Shown: piece after piece, positions 15,628 through 22,744 of the stretch
How the letters are laid out: each line of letters begins with the position of its first letter
How positions within the stretch are numbered: position 1 is the stretch's first letter
Assembly: GCA_001515955.1 (NCBI GenBank)
Contig: LOES01000139.1
Coordinates: forward strand, 1 to 22,744
Direction of reading: 5' to 3'
DNA: 22,744 nucleotides
DNA from: Clostridia bacterium BRH_c25
GTDB lineage: Bacteria; Bacillota_A; Clostridia; Lutisporales; Lutisporaceae
Notes under the pieces: model-generated
Told to the model about the DNA's origin: nothing
What the model saw: the letters and a program-made list of their open reading frames with translations, nothing else
Databases searched by the model: none
Position numbers and translations under genes: made by a program

Positions 15628-16158
15628 ATGTTTCATGGAACTACAATAGCAGCAGTCAAAAGAGATGGAAAGGGTGCCATTGCCGGTGACGGACAGGTGA
15701 CCTTCAGCCAAAGTACAATTATTAAAGCAACAGCCAGAAAGGTAAGACGATTGTTTGGAGGTAAAGTCATAGTTGGCTTTGCCGGATCGGTTTCAGATGC
15801 CTTTACCTTGTCGGAGAGGCTGGAAGAAAAGCTGGAACAGCACAGCGGCAATCTTAAAAGAGCTGCTGTCGAGCTGGCGAAGGAATGGAGAAGCGACAAG
15901 GTATTGAGAAATCTTGAGGCTATGCTTATAGCTCTGGACAATGATACATTGCTTGTTATTTCTGGAAGCGGAGAGGTTATTGAACCGGATGACGGTGTAA
16001 TAGCAATCGGTTCAGGAGGTAATTATGCTCTGGCAGCAGCAAAGGCACTGACTCAAAACACCGGATTGGAACCAAGTGAGGTTGTTAGGAAGTCCTTGGA
16101 AATAGCTGCTTCCATATGTGTTTTCACAAATAATAACATCATTGTTGAGGAATTATAG
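15628..16158 (+). CDS. hslV: ATP-dependent protease proteolytic subunit HslV (ClpQ/CodW)
   Basis: HslV is the proteasome-like peptidase ring that works with the HslU unfoldase in the cytosol. The 176-residue length is normal. The catalytic N-terminal threonine is in [16 protein letters not shown]: removal of MFHG would expose T5 as the nucleophile, and GDGQVTF and FAGSVSDAF are the next family blocks. This differs from Bacillus subtilis ClpQ/CodW, which uses serine, so the enzyme should be of the ordinary threonine type. ATG 15628 follows TGGAGGAAT. The 104-bp gap upstream is AT-rich. It has no clear promoter pair that I would defend and no trace of codV. Its stop TAG overlaps the hslU ribosome site TAGGAGG. 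Confidence 0.96.
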   Translation: MFHGTTIAAVKRDGKGAIAGDGQVTFSQSTIIKATARKVRRLFGGKVIVGFAGSVSDAFTLSERLEEKLEQHSGNLKRAAVELAKEWRSDKVLRNLEAMLIALDNDTLLVISGSGEVIEPDDGVIAIGSGGNYALAAAKALTQNTGLEPSEVVRKSLEIAASICVFTNNNIIVEEL

Positions 16159-16167
16159 GAGGATGCT

Positions 16168-17568
16168 ATGAACGAGTTAACTCCAAAGCAGATAGTTGCA
16201 GAATTGGATAAGTATATCATAGGACAGGAGAAAGCAAAGAAATCTGTAGCAGTAGCACTAAGAGACAGATATAGGAGGAATCTCCTTGATGATGAGATGC
16301 GAGCTGAGGTTACACCTAAAAATATATTGATGATAGGGCCTACAGGGGTTGGGAAAACTGAAATAGCAAGGAGAATGGCCAAGCTTGTCAATGCACCCTT
16401 TGTCAAGGTTGAAGCGACTAAGTTTACAGAGGTCGGCTATGTTGGAAGGGATGTAGAGTCAATAATCAGAGATCTGGTAGAATTCTCTGTCAGAATGGTC
16501 AAGGCAGAGAAGATGTCACAGGTCAACGAAAAAGCCATAGAATTGGCAGCAGAAAAGGTTTCAGAGATACTGGTCCCCTCCGCTAAGAAAAGCAATATGC
16601 CAAAGAACCCCTTTGAAATGATTTTTAATTATGGGGGCAGCGGGGAAAAGGAAGAGGATGATACAGAAAAGCAAAAGGAAGATGATCTGGCAACCAACAG
16701 GTACTATGTCAGGGAGAAGCTTATAAACGGTGAATTGGATGGCCAGATTGTAGAAATTGAGGTTGAGGACTCGTCAGGACACAATATTGAGATGTTGTCC
16801 GGACTTGGCATAGATCAAATGAATATTAACCTTCAGGACATGTTTGGAGGTATACTTCCCAAAAAGACAAAACGCAGAAGAGTGACGGTAAAGGAAGCAT
16901 TGAGACTGTTGACGCAGCAAGAGGCGCAAAGGCTTATTGACATGGATGATGTAATCGATGAAGCTGTCAAGAAAGCAGAAGAGCGTGGAATAATCTTTAT
17001 TGATGAGATCGACAAGATAGCGGGAAAAGGATACGGGGGTGGACCGGATGTATCCAGAGAAGGCGTGCAGAGGGATATACTTCCTATAGTAGAAGGCAGT
17101 ACAGTGATAACAAAATATGGCCCTGTAAGGACGGATTATATGTTATTTATAGCCGCAGGTGCCTTCCACGTTGCAAAAGTATCCGACCTTATACCGGAGC
17201 TTCAGGGAAGGTTTCCCGTCAGAGTGGAGCTATCCAGTTTGAGCAAGGAGAATTTCAAGGAGATACTGACCAAGCCTAACAATGCTCTTATAAAGCAGTA
17301 CAAGGCTCTTCTTGAAACAGAAGGAATTAATGTCGCTTTTGAGGAGGAGTCCATCGAAGAGCTGGCTTCAATTGCAGCCTTCATGAACGAGCAGTATGAG
17401 AATATAGGAGCAAGAAGGTTGTATACGGTAATGGAAAGTCTTTTTGAGGACATATCCTTTGAGGCTCCGGACATGAAAGAAAAAGAACTGACTATTTCAA
17501 AAGATTACGTACACAAAGCGTTAATGTATGACATTAAAGGAAAAGATGTCAGCAAGTATATTATTTAA
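16168..17568 (+). CDS. hslU: ATP-dependent protease ATPase subunit HslU (ClpY/CodX)
   Basis: This 466-residue AAA+ unfoldase feeds substrates into HslV. It shows Walker A GPTGVGKT (57-64), the pore loop GYVGRD (90-95), the intermediate I-domain (about 105-245, with an acidic/lysine-rich stretch [14 protein letters not shown] at 160-173), Walker B IIFIDEID (275-282) and [14 protein letters not shown] in the arginine-finger/sensor region. The end DVSKYII matches the conserved C-terminal tail that inserts between HslV subunits. ATG 16168 is placed after ATAGGAGG. It lies 9 bases after hslV and 14 bases before codY, making one hslV-hslU-codY unit. Confidence 0.97.
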   Translation: MNELTPKQIVAELDKYIIGQEKAKKSVAVALRDRYRRNLLDDEMRAEVTPKNILMIGPTGVGKTEIARRMAKLVNAPFVKVEATKFTEVGYVGRDVESIIRDLVEFSVRMVKAEKMSQVNEKAIELAAEKVSEILVPSAKKSNMPKNPFEMIFNYGGSGEKEEDDTEKQKEDDLATNRYYVREKLINGELDGQIVEIEVEDSSGHNIEMLSGLGIDQMNINLQDMFGGILPKKTKRRRVTVKEALRLLTQQEAQRLIDMDDVIDEAVKKAEERGIIFIDEIDKIAGKGYGGGPDVSREGVQRDILPIVEGSTVITKYGPVRTDYMLFIAAGAFHVAKVSDLIPELQGRFPVRVELSSLSKENFKEILTKPNNALIKQYKALLETEGINVAFEEESIEELASIAAFMNEQYENIGARRLYTVMESLFEDISFEAPDMKEKELTISKDYVHKALMYDIKGKDVSKYII

Positions 17569-17582
17569 TAAGGAGGAAGCAT

Positions 17583-18365
17583 ATGAGCTCTACACTTTTA
17601 GAAAAAATGAGGAAGGTAAACAAGGTACTACAGACATCGGATACACAATCAGTATCTTTTCATGATCTAAGTAAAATACTCAGTGAAGTATTGAATGCTA
17701 ACGTTTATATATTGAGCAGAAAAGGAAGAATACTTGGTTATGCACTTGGCACCGTTGAAGAGTGTGATTTCCTGATAAACGATCTTCTGGCGGATAAAAG
17801 ATTCCCTGAGGATTATAACAAGTCATTACTTGGATATCATGAGACCAGGTCAAATATAATAAACAAAGAGAGTGTTTGTGTGATCGACAACAGCGAAAAG
17901 TGCGCTGTGGGTACAAAGTATTCAACTATAGTTCCTGTGAATGGCAGCGGCGAAAGGCTTGGCACTGTAATACTCGGCAAGTACAATGAGGAATTCACAG
18001 AGGAAGATCTTGTGCTGGCTGAATATGGAGCGACAGTAGTAGGACTGGAGATTCTTAGATCCAAGCACGATGAAATAGAGGAAGAGGCAAGAAAGAAAGC
18101 TGTTGTTCAGATGGCTATAGGTACACTGTCTTATTCAGAATTGGAAGCTGTTGAACATATATTCAGAGAGCTTGAAGGAAATGAAGGGCTGCTTATTGCC
18201 AGTAAAATTGCTGATAAAGTAGGTATAACAAGGTCGGTAATCGTTAATGCATTAAGAAAGTTCGAAAGTGCCGGGGTCATAGAGTCCAGATCTCTTGGCA
18301 TGAAGGGTACACATATAAGAATTTTAAATGAAAAGCTGCTGGAAGAGCTTAAAAAAGTTAGATAA
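17583..18365 (+). CDS. codY: Global transcriptional repressor CodY
   Basis: CodY is a GTP- and branched-chain-amino-acid-sensing regulator of nutrient limitation genes in low-GC Gram-positives. The 260-residue length is standard. The N-terminal GAF-type ligand domain covers about residues 1-155, with a linker helix after it. The C-terminal winged helix-turn-helix (205-245) is nearly identical to the Bacillus protein, including [17 protein letters not shown] and [14 protein letters not shown] 17583 follows AAGGAGG. It is the last gene of hslV-hslU-codY and is followed by a strong terminator. As in Bacillus subtilis it lies directly upstream of flgB, but the two are separated by 440 bp and a terminator. 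Confidence 0.98.
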   Translation: MSSTLLEKMRKVNKVLQTSDTQSVSFHDLSKILSEVLNANVYILSRKGRILGYALGTVEECDFLINDLLADKRFPEDYNKSLLGYHETRSNIINKESVCVIDNSEKCAVGTKYSTIVPVNGSGERLGTVILGKYNEEFTEEDLVLAEYGATVVGLEILRSKHDEIEEEARKKAVVQMAIGTLSYSELEAVEHIFRELEGNEGLLIASKIADKVGITRSVIVNALRKFESAGVIESRSLGMKGTHIRILNEKLLEELKKVR

Positions 18366-18375
18366 TAGTTTATTA

Positions 18376-18414
18376 GAGGGTTGGTTGAACAAAAGGTTCA
18401 ACTAATCCTTTTTT
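18376..18414 (+). terminator. Rho-independent terminator after codY
   Basis: GGGTTGGTTGAAC (18378-18390) pairs with GTTCAACTAATCC (18396-18408) over 13 bp including two G-U pairs, with a 5-nt loop, and continues into a six-T tract (18409-18414). This is the best terminator in the window. Confidence 0.93.
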
Positions 18415-18434
18415 ATGTACGATAATATAATATA

Positions 18435-18484
<50 letters not shown>

Positions 18485-18490
18485 GTGCAC

Positions 18491-18517
18491 GTCATCCTGA
18501 ACAGAGTGAAGGATCTT
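18491..18517. repeat. Short dispersed repeat (GTCATCCTGA...GGATCTT type)
   Basis: GTCATCCTGA (18491-18500), ACAGAGTGAA and GGATCTT match, from general recollection, a short semi-palindromic repeat (GTCATCCTGAGCGAAGCGAAGGATCT type) scattered in many bacterial genomes. ATCCT (18494-18498) and AGGAT (18510-18514) can pair. It sits 7 bp after the heptamer array. Only one copy occurs in the window, so its repeat status is inferred. Confidence 0.55.
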
Positions 18518-18674
18518 CAACCATGCTGCTCAAGCTGTATGCGAAAATTGTCTAAAAGTTTTTAATGTTATACTGTATTAATTATGGAGGAAACAGAGGA
18601 AATGAAAGATTAGTGTCGAATAGTAAACTGGTATAAGTTTTTGTTGGTAAAAATGAGTAGTTAAATGTAATATA

Positions 18675-18723
18675 TTTCGCGAAAAACATTTTGCATTATT
18701 AATTCAGATTTCGCGTAAATGTT
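18675..18723. promoter_or_regulatory. Operator-like TTTCGCG repeats upstream of flgB
   Basis: TTTCGCG occurs twice in direct orientation (18675-18681 and 18709-18715, 34 bp apart). The first is the core of the palindrome TTTCGCGAAA (18675-18684). AACATTT (18685-18691) and AAATGTT (18717-18723) form an inverted pair around the region between them. The region lies just upstream of the candidate flgB promoter. No known motif was recognised; it does not fit the CodY box or a sigma-D promoter. Confidence 0.45.
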
Positions 18724-18736
18724 ACCTTGATTGTTA

Positions 18737-18765
18737 TTGAATTCGCACTTTGCCCAATATATATA
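18737..18765 (+). promoter_or_regulatory. Candidate sigma-A promoter of the flagellar operon
   Basis: TTGAAT (18737-18742), a 17-bp spacer and TATATA (18760-18765) lie about 40 bp upstream of flgB, which has an excellent ribosome site (AAAAGGAGGTTCC). No sigma-D (TAAA-N15-CCGATA-like) element was found in the gap, consistent with an early flagellar operon driven by the housekeeping factor. The rest of the gap (18518-18674) holds no gene I can support. Confidence 0.5.
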
Positions 18766-18805
18766 CTTTTGTGCGTTCAATATAGTTTAAAAGGAGGTTC
18801 CAGTT

Positions 18806-19210
18806 ATGATAGATAGGATAAGCAATAAGACCTTGACCCTTGAAAAGGCTTTGGATGCAGCTTGGATGAGGAATGAAGCAATATCAAACAATATTGCAAA
18901 TGTTAATACTCCAGGGTATAAGAAATCCTATGTTAAGTTCGAGGAGCTTCTGACTGACGCTGCAGACAAGTTTCAGATTTCAGGCATAAAAAAAGATGAA
19001 AAATTCCTGCCCATAGGTAAGGACATAGGAATGACAGTATCTCCAGAAGTAGTACAGGAGAATTTCACCTCTATGCGCAGAGATGGCAACAATGTTAATA
19101 TTGATGTTGAAATGGCTGAGCTGGCAAAGAATTCTATCAAGTACAATGCCTTGATAGCTCAGATGTCAAAGGAATTCAACAAAATTAAGATGGTAATTAA
19201 CGGGAGGTAG
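18806..19210 (+). CDS. flgB: Flagellar basal-body rod protein FlgB
   Basis: FlgB is a proximal rod subunit exported through the flagellar type III apparatus. The 134-residue length is typical. The shared rod-protein N-terminal motif is EAISNNIANVNTPGYKKS (about residues 30-47), followed by VKFEELL. The C-terminal helix contains NVDVEMAELAKNSIKYNALIA (from about residue 97). It is the first gene of the flagellar operon, and ATG 18806 follows AAAAGGAGG. Its stop is within the flgC ribosome site (GGGAGGTAGG), 5 bases before flgC. Confidence 0.96.
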   Translation: MIDRISNKTLTLEKALDAAWMRNEAISNNIANVNTPGYKKSYVKFEELLTDAADKFQISGIKKDEKFLPIGKDIGMTVSPEVVQENFTSMRRDGNNVNIDVEMAELAKNSIKYNALIAQMSKEFNKIKMVINGR

Positions 19211-19215
19211 GAATA

Positions 19216-19659
19216 ATGGCATTTTTAAACTCTATTAATATTAGTGCTTCCAGTTTAACTGCAGAAAAGCTCAGGATGGATGTAATATCAAGAAATATTG
19301 CTAATGTAAATACTACCAGGACAGCAGATGGAACACCTTACAGAAGACAAGTTGTTGTTTTTCAGGAAGGGGACAAGCAGATGTCCTTCAGTGACTATCT
19401 GAGTGACGCCAGCAAGAGTCTCATAGGCTCCGGGGTCAAAGTCACCGGAATTACAGAAGATAAAACACCCTTCAAATCAGTATATGACCCTGGCCATCCC
19501 GATGCTGATGAAGAAGGTTATGTTAAAATGCCTAATGTTGATGTAATGACTGAGATGGTGAATATGATATCTGCAAGCAGGGCATATGAAGCCAACGTTA
19601 CTGCCATTAACTCTGCAAAGAGTATGGCAGTTAAAGCACTGGAAATAGGAAAAGGATAA
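19216..19659 (+). CDS. flgC: Flagellar basal-body rod protein FlgC
   Basis: FlgC is a second proximal rod subunit. Its 147 residues carry the rod motif SASSLTAEKLRMDVISRNIA followed by NVNTTRTADGTPYRRQVVVF (together about residues 10-50). The C-terminal half has DPGHPDADEEGYVKMPNVDV (about 94-113) and the coiled SRAYEANVTAINSAKSM, all standard for FlgC. ATG 19216 follows GGGAGGTAGG. fliE starts 47 bases downstream in the same operon. Confidence 0.97.
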   Translation: MAFLNSINISASSLTAEKLRMDVISRNIANVNTTRTADGTPYRRQVVVFQEGDKQMSFSDYLSDASKSLIGSGVKVTGITEDKTPFKSVYDPGHPDADEEGYVKMPNVDVMTEMVNMISASRAYEANVTAINSAKSMAVKALEIGKG

Positions 19660-19706
19660 AGTAAAAGGTGATAATCGGCATATTTTGTTGAAGGGATTGA
19701 AAGAGG

Positions 19707-20000
19707 ATGAAAATTAATTTTCCGAATCAGCCATTAAATATTAACAGCAATTCCATTAATGGCAGAGCCAAGAGTGAAGGAGTAAGCTTCACAGATTTCT
19801 TAAACAATGCTGTTTCTGATGTAAACAAGCTTCAGCTGGAATCAGAAAAATTAAATGAAGCTTTTGCAATGGGCAGGAATGACAACATACATCAAGTAAT
19901 GATAGCTGCTGAAAAGGCGGATTTAGCTTTGCAGTTTACAGTGCAGATAAGGAACAAAATTCTTGAAGCATATCAGGAAATAATGAGGATGCCTGTTTAG
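19707..20000 (+). CDS. fliE: Flagellar hook-basal body complex protein FliE
   Basis: This 97-residue protein joins the MS ring to the rod. The conserved stretches are FTDFLNNAVSDVNKLQ in the middle and IHQVMIAAEKADLALQFTV followed by QIRNKILEAYQEIMRMPV at the end. The N-terminus (MKINFPNQPLNINSNSI) is variable, as is usual. ATG 19707 lies directly against AAAGAGG, so the working ribosome site may be AAGGG at 19691-19695, 11 nt upstream. fliF follows after 56 bases. Confidence 0.95.
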   Translation: MKINFPNQPLNINSNSINGRAKSEGVSFTDFLNNAVSDVNKLQLESEKLNEAFAMGRNDNIHQVMIAAEKADLALQFTVQIRNKILEAYQEIMRMPV

Positions 20001-20056
20001 AAATGTACGAGGACCGAGTTACATTATATACTATAGGGGTTACATGAGGTGATTGA

Positions 20057-21646
20057 ATGGGCGAATTTCTTAACAAGTTTAAAAGTGGTTTCAACGAGTT
20101 CTGGAGCGGTTTGGAAAAGGGTCAAAGAATACGAATAATAATCGCTGCTGCATTGTCTTTTATATTGATAACAGGTTTTGTAATGTATGCAAGCCGTCCA
20201 CAGATGGAGATATTGTATTCAAACCTGAGTCAGGCCGATGCAGGACAAATATACTCCAAGCTTAAAGAAATGAATATGAGCACAAAAATAGAAGGCACTA
20301 CCATATATGTCCCCAAGGATAAGGTCGATGAACTGAGAGCACAGTTGGCAGTTGACGGTTTCTTGGGTGAGGATTCTACATATCCCGAGGAAACCCAGGC
20401 ATCCTTTTACGAGACCAGTGAGGATAAGAGCCAGCGATACCTCATAGCTAAGCAGAACAAGCTTAAGAAGGGCCTGAAAGCTATAAAAGGTGTTGAATAT
20501 GTTGATGTAAATCTATATATCCCTGAGGATCAGACCTTCATCATTGATCAGGGCAGCAATGAATCCACTGCTTCTTTGATTATAAAAATGAAGCCTGGGT
20601 ATCCGGCTCTTGACAGGAATCAGGTTAACGGCATTGTGCAGTATGTATCAAAAAGTGTCAAAGGCCTGCAGCCTGACAGGATATCTATAATTGACGAAAA
20701 CGGAAGGTCACTGGTACCCGAGGCTGGAACAGCCAATGCAATGGTTTCTACTCAGATGGAGATGCAGGAAGCAGTGAAGGAGAAAATCGAGAAAAGCATC
20801 ACAAAATTCCTGGAAGCTCCCTTTGGAATGAATAATGTAAAGGTAACGGCAGCAGTGAAGCTTGATTTCAACAGTGTCACCCAGGATAAAACAACCTTTA
20901 CGGCACCTGATGATGAAAATAACGCAGGTATAGTAAGAAATATGCAGGATATAAAGAAAGAATGGGTGGATGCGGGTCAGGGAGGCGTCCCGGGAACTGA
21001 CACCAATACTGATATAAATCAATATGCCGAGGTTGATGCTTCAAAAGCCCAATACAATGAAGCAAGTACGATTGTAAACTACGAAATAAATGAAATTAAA
21101 GAAACTATAGTAAAGGAAATAGGAAATATTCAGTCCTTGTCAGTATCAGTGCTTATTAATGAAAATGGACTTAAGGAAGAGGCTCTGGCTGATACAGAGG
21201 AGCTTACGGCGAAAGTAAAGGACCTGGTAAAGTATTCTATACAAGGCTTTAATGCAGCAGCATCAACACCGGATAATAGTATAAACATTGCACTTATGAA
21301 GTTTGACACTACCTTGGAGGATGGTATAAGGAGTGCGCAGGCAGAAGAAGCAAAAATGAGGTCAAGAGAGCTTTTTGTAATGATCGGAACAGGAATTGGC
21401 GCTGTACTGGTATTTGGAGCTGCAATGTTCCTGCTGCTCAGAAAAAGATCCGGAGGTTCGGGTGATGTTGAATATGTTAAAGACAACACTGGAAGAACAA
21501 TACCTGTAAGTATGCTGACCGGAGATCCGGTTGCTGAAATTGACCTTGAGGATAAGAATCAGGTTAAGAAGAAGATAGAAAAGTTTGTAGGGCTTAAGCC
21601 GGAGACAGTTGCGCAGCTCTTAAAAACTTGGCTAAACGAGGAGTAG
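20057..21646 (+). CDS. fliF: Flagellar MS-ring protein FliF
   Basis: FliF builds the membrane/supramembrane ring, the first flagellar structure to assemble. The 529-residue protein has a short cytoplasmic N-terminus, a first membrane segment at about 25-44 (IIIAAALSFILITGFVMYA) and ring-building domains with ILYSNLSQADAGQIYSKLK and VDVNLYIPED. A second membrane segment lies at about 439-461 (MIGTGIGAVLVFGAAMFLLL). The cytoplasmic tail ends in KKKIEKFVGLKPETVAQLLK followed by TWLNEE, the FliG-binding helices. ATG 20057 follows GAGGTGA with 7-nt spacing. It is 12 bases upstream of fliG. Confidence 0.97.
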   Translation: MGEFLNKFKSGFNEFWSGLEKGQRIRIIIAAALSFILITGFVMYASRPQMEILYSNLSQADAGQIYSKLKEMNMSTKIEGTTIYVPKDKVDELRAQLAVDGFLGEDSTYPEETQASFYETSEDKSQRYLIAKQNKLKKGLKAIKGVEYVDVNLYIPEDQTFIIDQGSNESTASLIIKMKPGYPALDRNQVNGIVQYVSKSVKGLQPDRISIIDENGRSLVPEAGTANAMVSTQMEMQEAVKEKIEKSITKFLEAPFGMNNVKVTAAVKLDFNSVTQDKTTFTAPDDENNAGIVRNMQDIKKEWVDAGQGGVPGTDTNTDINQYAEVDASKAQYNEASTIVNYEINEIKETIVKEIGNIQSLSVSVLINENGLKEEALADTEELTAKVKDLVKYSIQGFNAAASTPDNSINIALMKFDTTLEDGIRSAQAEEAKMRSRELFVMIGTGIGAVLVFGAAMFLLLRKRSGGSGDVEYVKDNTGRTIPVSMLTGDPVAEIDLEDKNQVKKKIEKFVGLKPETVAQLLKTWLNEE

Positions 21647-21658
21647 AGGTGGTTAATA

Positions 21659-22675
21659 GTGGCAAGAGGATCGAAAGGTAATCTAAATGGCAGGCAAAAA
21701 TCAGCAGTGCTTTTAATAACCCTTGGACCGGAAAAATCTGCAGCTATATTCAAGCATTTGAGAGAAGAAGATATTGAGCAGCTTACTCTGGAAATTGCAA
21801 ATATGCGGACAGTATCCCCAGAGGAAAAAGAAGAAGTGCTGAATGAATTTTATCAGATATGTGTTGCTCAGGAGTATATTTCAGAGGGTGGTATTTCATA
21901 TGCCAAGGATATATTGGAAAGAGCTCTTGGAGGCCAGAAGGCATTGGATGTTATAAACAGGCTTACAGCTTCACTTCAGGTCAGACCCTTTGACTTTGTA
22001 AGAAAAGCCGATCCGGCGCAGATTTTGAACTTTATACAGGGTGAGCATCCTCAGACCATTGCGCTTATATTAGCTTATCTGAAGCCCCAGCAGGCTGCTG
22101 CCATCATATCCTCGCTGCCCCAGGACAAACAAGCTGATGTTGCGAGAAGAGTTGCCATTATGGACAGGACATCTCCTGAAATTATCAAGGAGATTGAAAG
22201 AGTCCTTGAAAGGAAGCTCTCTTCCATGGTTACACAGGACTATACCATTGCAGGCGGCTTGACTGCAGTTGTCGATATACTTAACTCCGTAGACAGAGGT
22301 ACGGAAAAGTTCATAATGGAGACCCTGGAAGTACAGGATACCGACCTGGCTGAACAAATAAGAAAGAGAATGTTTGTATTTGATGATATTGTCACCCTTG
22401 ACAACAGATCTATACAGAGAGTCACCAGAGAGGTTGAAAACAATGATTGGGCTCTAGCTCTCAAAAATGCAGGAGAAGAGGTCAAAAAGGCTATTTTCAG
22501 CAATATGTCAAAACGTCTTGCAGAGATGATAAAGGAAGATATGGACTATATGGGGCCGGTAAGGCTCAGAGATGTTGAAGAAGCACAGCAGAAGATAGTA
22601 AATGTAATAAGGAAACTGGAAGATGCAGGAGAAATTGTAATCTCCAGAGGCGGAGGAGATGAAATAATTGTCTAA
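21659..22675 (+). CDS. fliG: Flagellar motor switch protein FliG
   Basis: FliG sits on the cytoplasmic face of the MS ring and passes torque from the stator; its C-terminal domain contacts MotA and its middle domain contacts FliM. The 338-residue length is typical. The N-terminal domain begins with GRQKSAVLLITLGPEKSAAI, the middle domain carries the EHPQ motif (129-132) and the C-terminal domain contains MFVFDDIVTLDNRSIQRV with the charged torque-helix residues. The start is GTG 21659, 9 nt after AGAGG. The next gene, fliH, overlaps its 3' end by 8 bases. Confidence 0.97.
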   Translation: MARGSKGNLNGRQKSAVLLITLGPEKSAAIFKHLREEDIEQLTLEIANMRTVSPEEKEEVLNEFYQICVAQEYISEGGISYAKDILERALGGQKALDVINRLTASLQVRPFDFVRKADPAQILNFIQGEHPQTIALILAYLKPQQAAAIISSLPQDKQADVARRVAIMDRTSPEIIKEIERVLERKLSSMVTQDYTIAGGLTAVVDILNSVDRGTEKFIMETLEVQDTDLAEQIRKRMFVFDDIVTLDNRSIQRVTREVENNDWALALKNAGEEVKKAIFSNMSKRLAEMIKEDMDYMGPVRLRDVEEAQQKIVNVIRKLEDAGEIVISRGGGDEIIV

Positions 22676-22744
22676 GGTCTACAAAGCCGGTAATGTTTCC
22701 ATAGGTGCCCCAAAGCCTATAATAAATGTATTTAAAGGTATGAT
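22668..22744 (+). CDS. fliH: Flagellar assembly protein FliH, N-terminal fragment
   Basis: The frame from TTG 22668 reads (M)SKVYKAGNVSIGAPKPIIN and onward to the window end, with no stop. Starts of the form MSKVIKS..V..G.PK.I are usual for clostridial/bacillar FliH, and fliH follows fliG in this operon in Bacillus subtilis. GGAGGAG (22652-22658) lies 11 nt upstream, inside fliG, so translation is probably coupled. FliH is the stator-like regulator of the FliI export ATPase. Only 25 residues are visible, so the call rests mostly on context. Confidence 0.75.
   Translation, partial: MSKVYKAGNVSIGAPKPIINVFKGM

Noticed and set aside
18523..18555. Ten-codon frame ATGCTGCTCAAG... after the dispersed repeat.
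   Set aside because: It begins at the edge of the repeat, is very short and has only a weak AAGGA upstream.
18584..18612. Short reading frame M-E-E-T-E-E-M-K-D after an ATG near 18584, with a nested M-K-D frame after AGAGGAA, as a possible leader peptide of the flagellar operon.
   Set aside because: Nine codons, no amino-acid bias that fits attenuation, no terminator downstream of it before flgB and no support beyond chance.
18695..18713. CodY box (AATTTTCWGAAAATT) upstream of flgB.
   Set aside because: Best alignment around TTCAGA matches only about six of fifteen positions; not a credible site.

Overview
The window is a 22.7 kb chromosomal core segment of a low-GC, Gram-positive, probably motile and anaerobic Clostridia-type bacterium. 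The gene order (dprA-topA-trmFO-hslV-hslU-codY-flgB-flgC-fliE-fliF-fliG-fliH and infC-rpmI-rplT), the CodY protein, the strong GGAGG-type ribosome binding sites and the sigma-A-like promoters all point to Firmicutes. The RbsC-type sugar transporter and the intergenic heptamer repeats suggest a cellulolytic-clostridia relative (Ruminiclostridium/Acetivibrio type), but that placement is inference. Every gene lies on the + strand.

Region 1 (1-3935) holds the end of an ABC transporter operon: the tail of a two-domain sugar/nucleoside-type ATPase and two paralogous BPD_transp_2 permeases. A PepV-type dipeptidase gene follows. Region 2 (3936-5483) is an inverted heptamer-repeat block, a sigma-A promoter, an attenuator-type leader and the translation operon infC-rpmI-rplT, closed by a clear terminator. 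Region 3 (5484-8498) carries the potassium uptake pair ktrB-ktrA and a SpoU-family RNA methyltransferase, again closed by a terminator.

Region 4 (8499-12063) has the competence-associated genes comM and dprA. Between them lies a small DUF1232 (YkvA-like) gene flanked by repeats, and a cluster of TGTAACA-type sites sits upstream of dprA. Region 5 (12064-18414) is topA-trmFO followed by hslV-hslU-codY, ending in a strong terminator. This matches the Bacillus subtilis topA-trmFO-codV-clpQ-clpY-codY order except that codV (a tyrosine recombinase) is missing. Region 6 (18415-22744) is a 440-bp spacer with a second GATACGA heptamer array, a dispersed short repeat and an AT-rich promoter region, then the head of the flagellar basal-body operon flgB-flgC-fliE-fliF-fliG and the start of fliH.

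Most of the window is ordinary housekeeping sequence and I see no new multi-gene defence or mobile system. The parts worth a second look are non-coding or concern start sites. They are: likely AUA start codons at infC and ktrB, a long-range pairing in the infC leader, three period-7 tandem arrays, the unexplained operator-like repeats upstream of dprA and flgB, and the missing codV.
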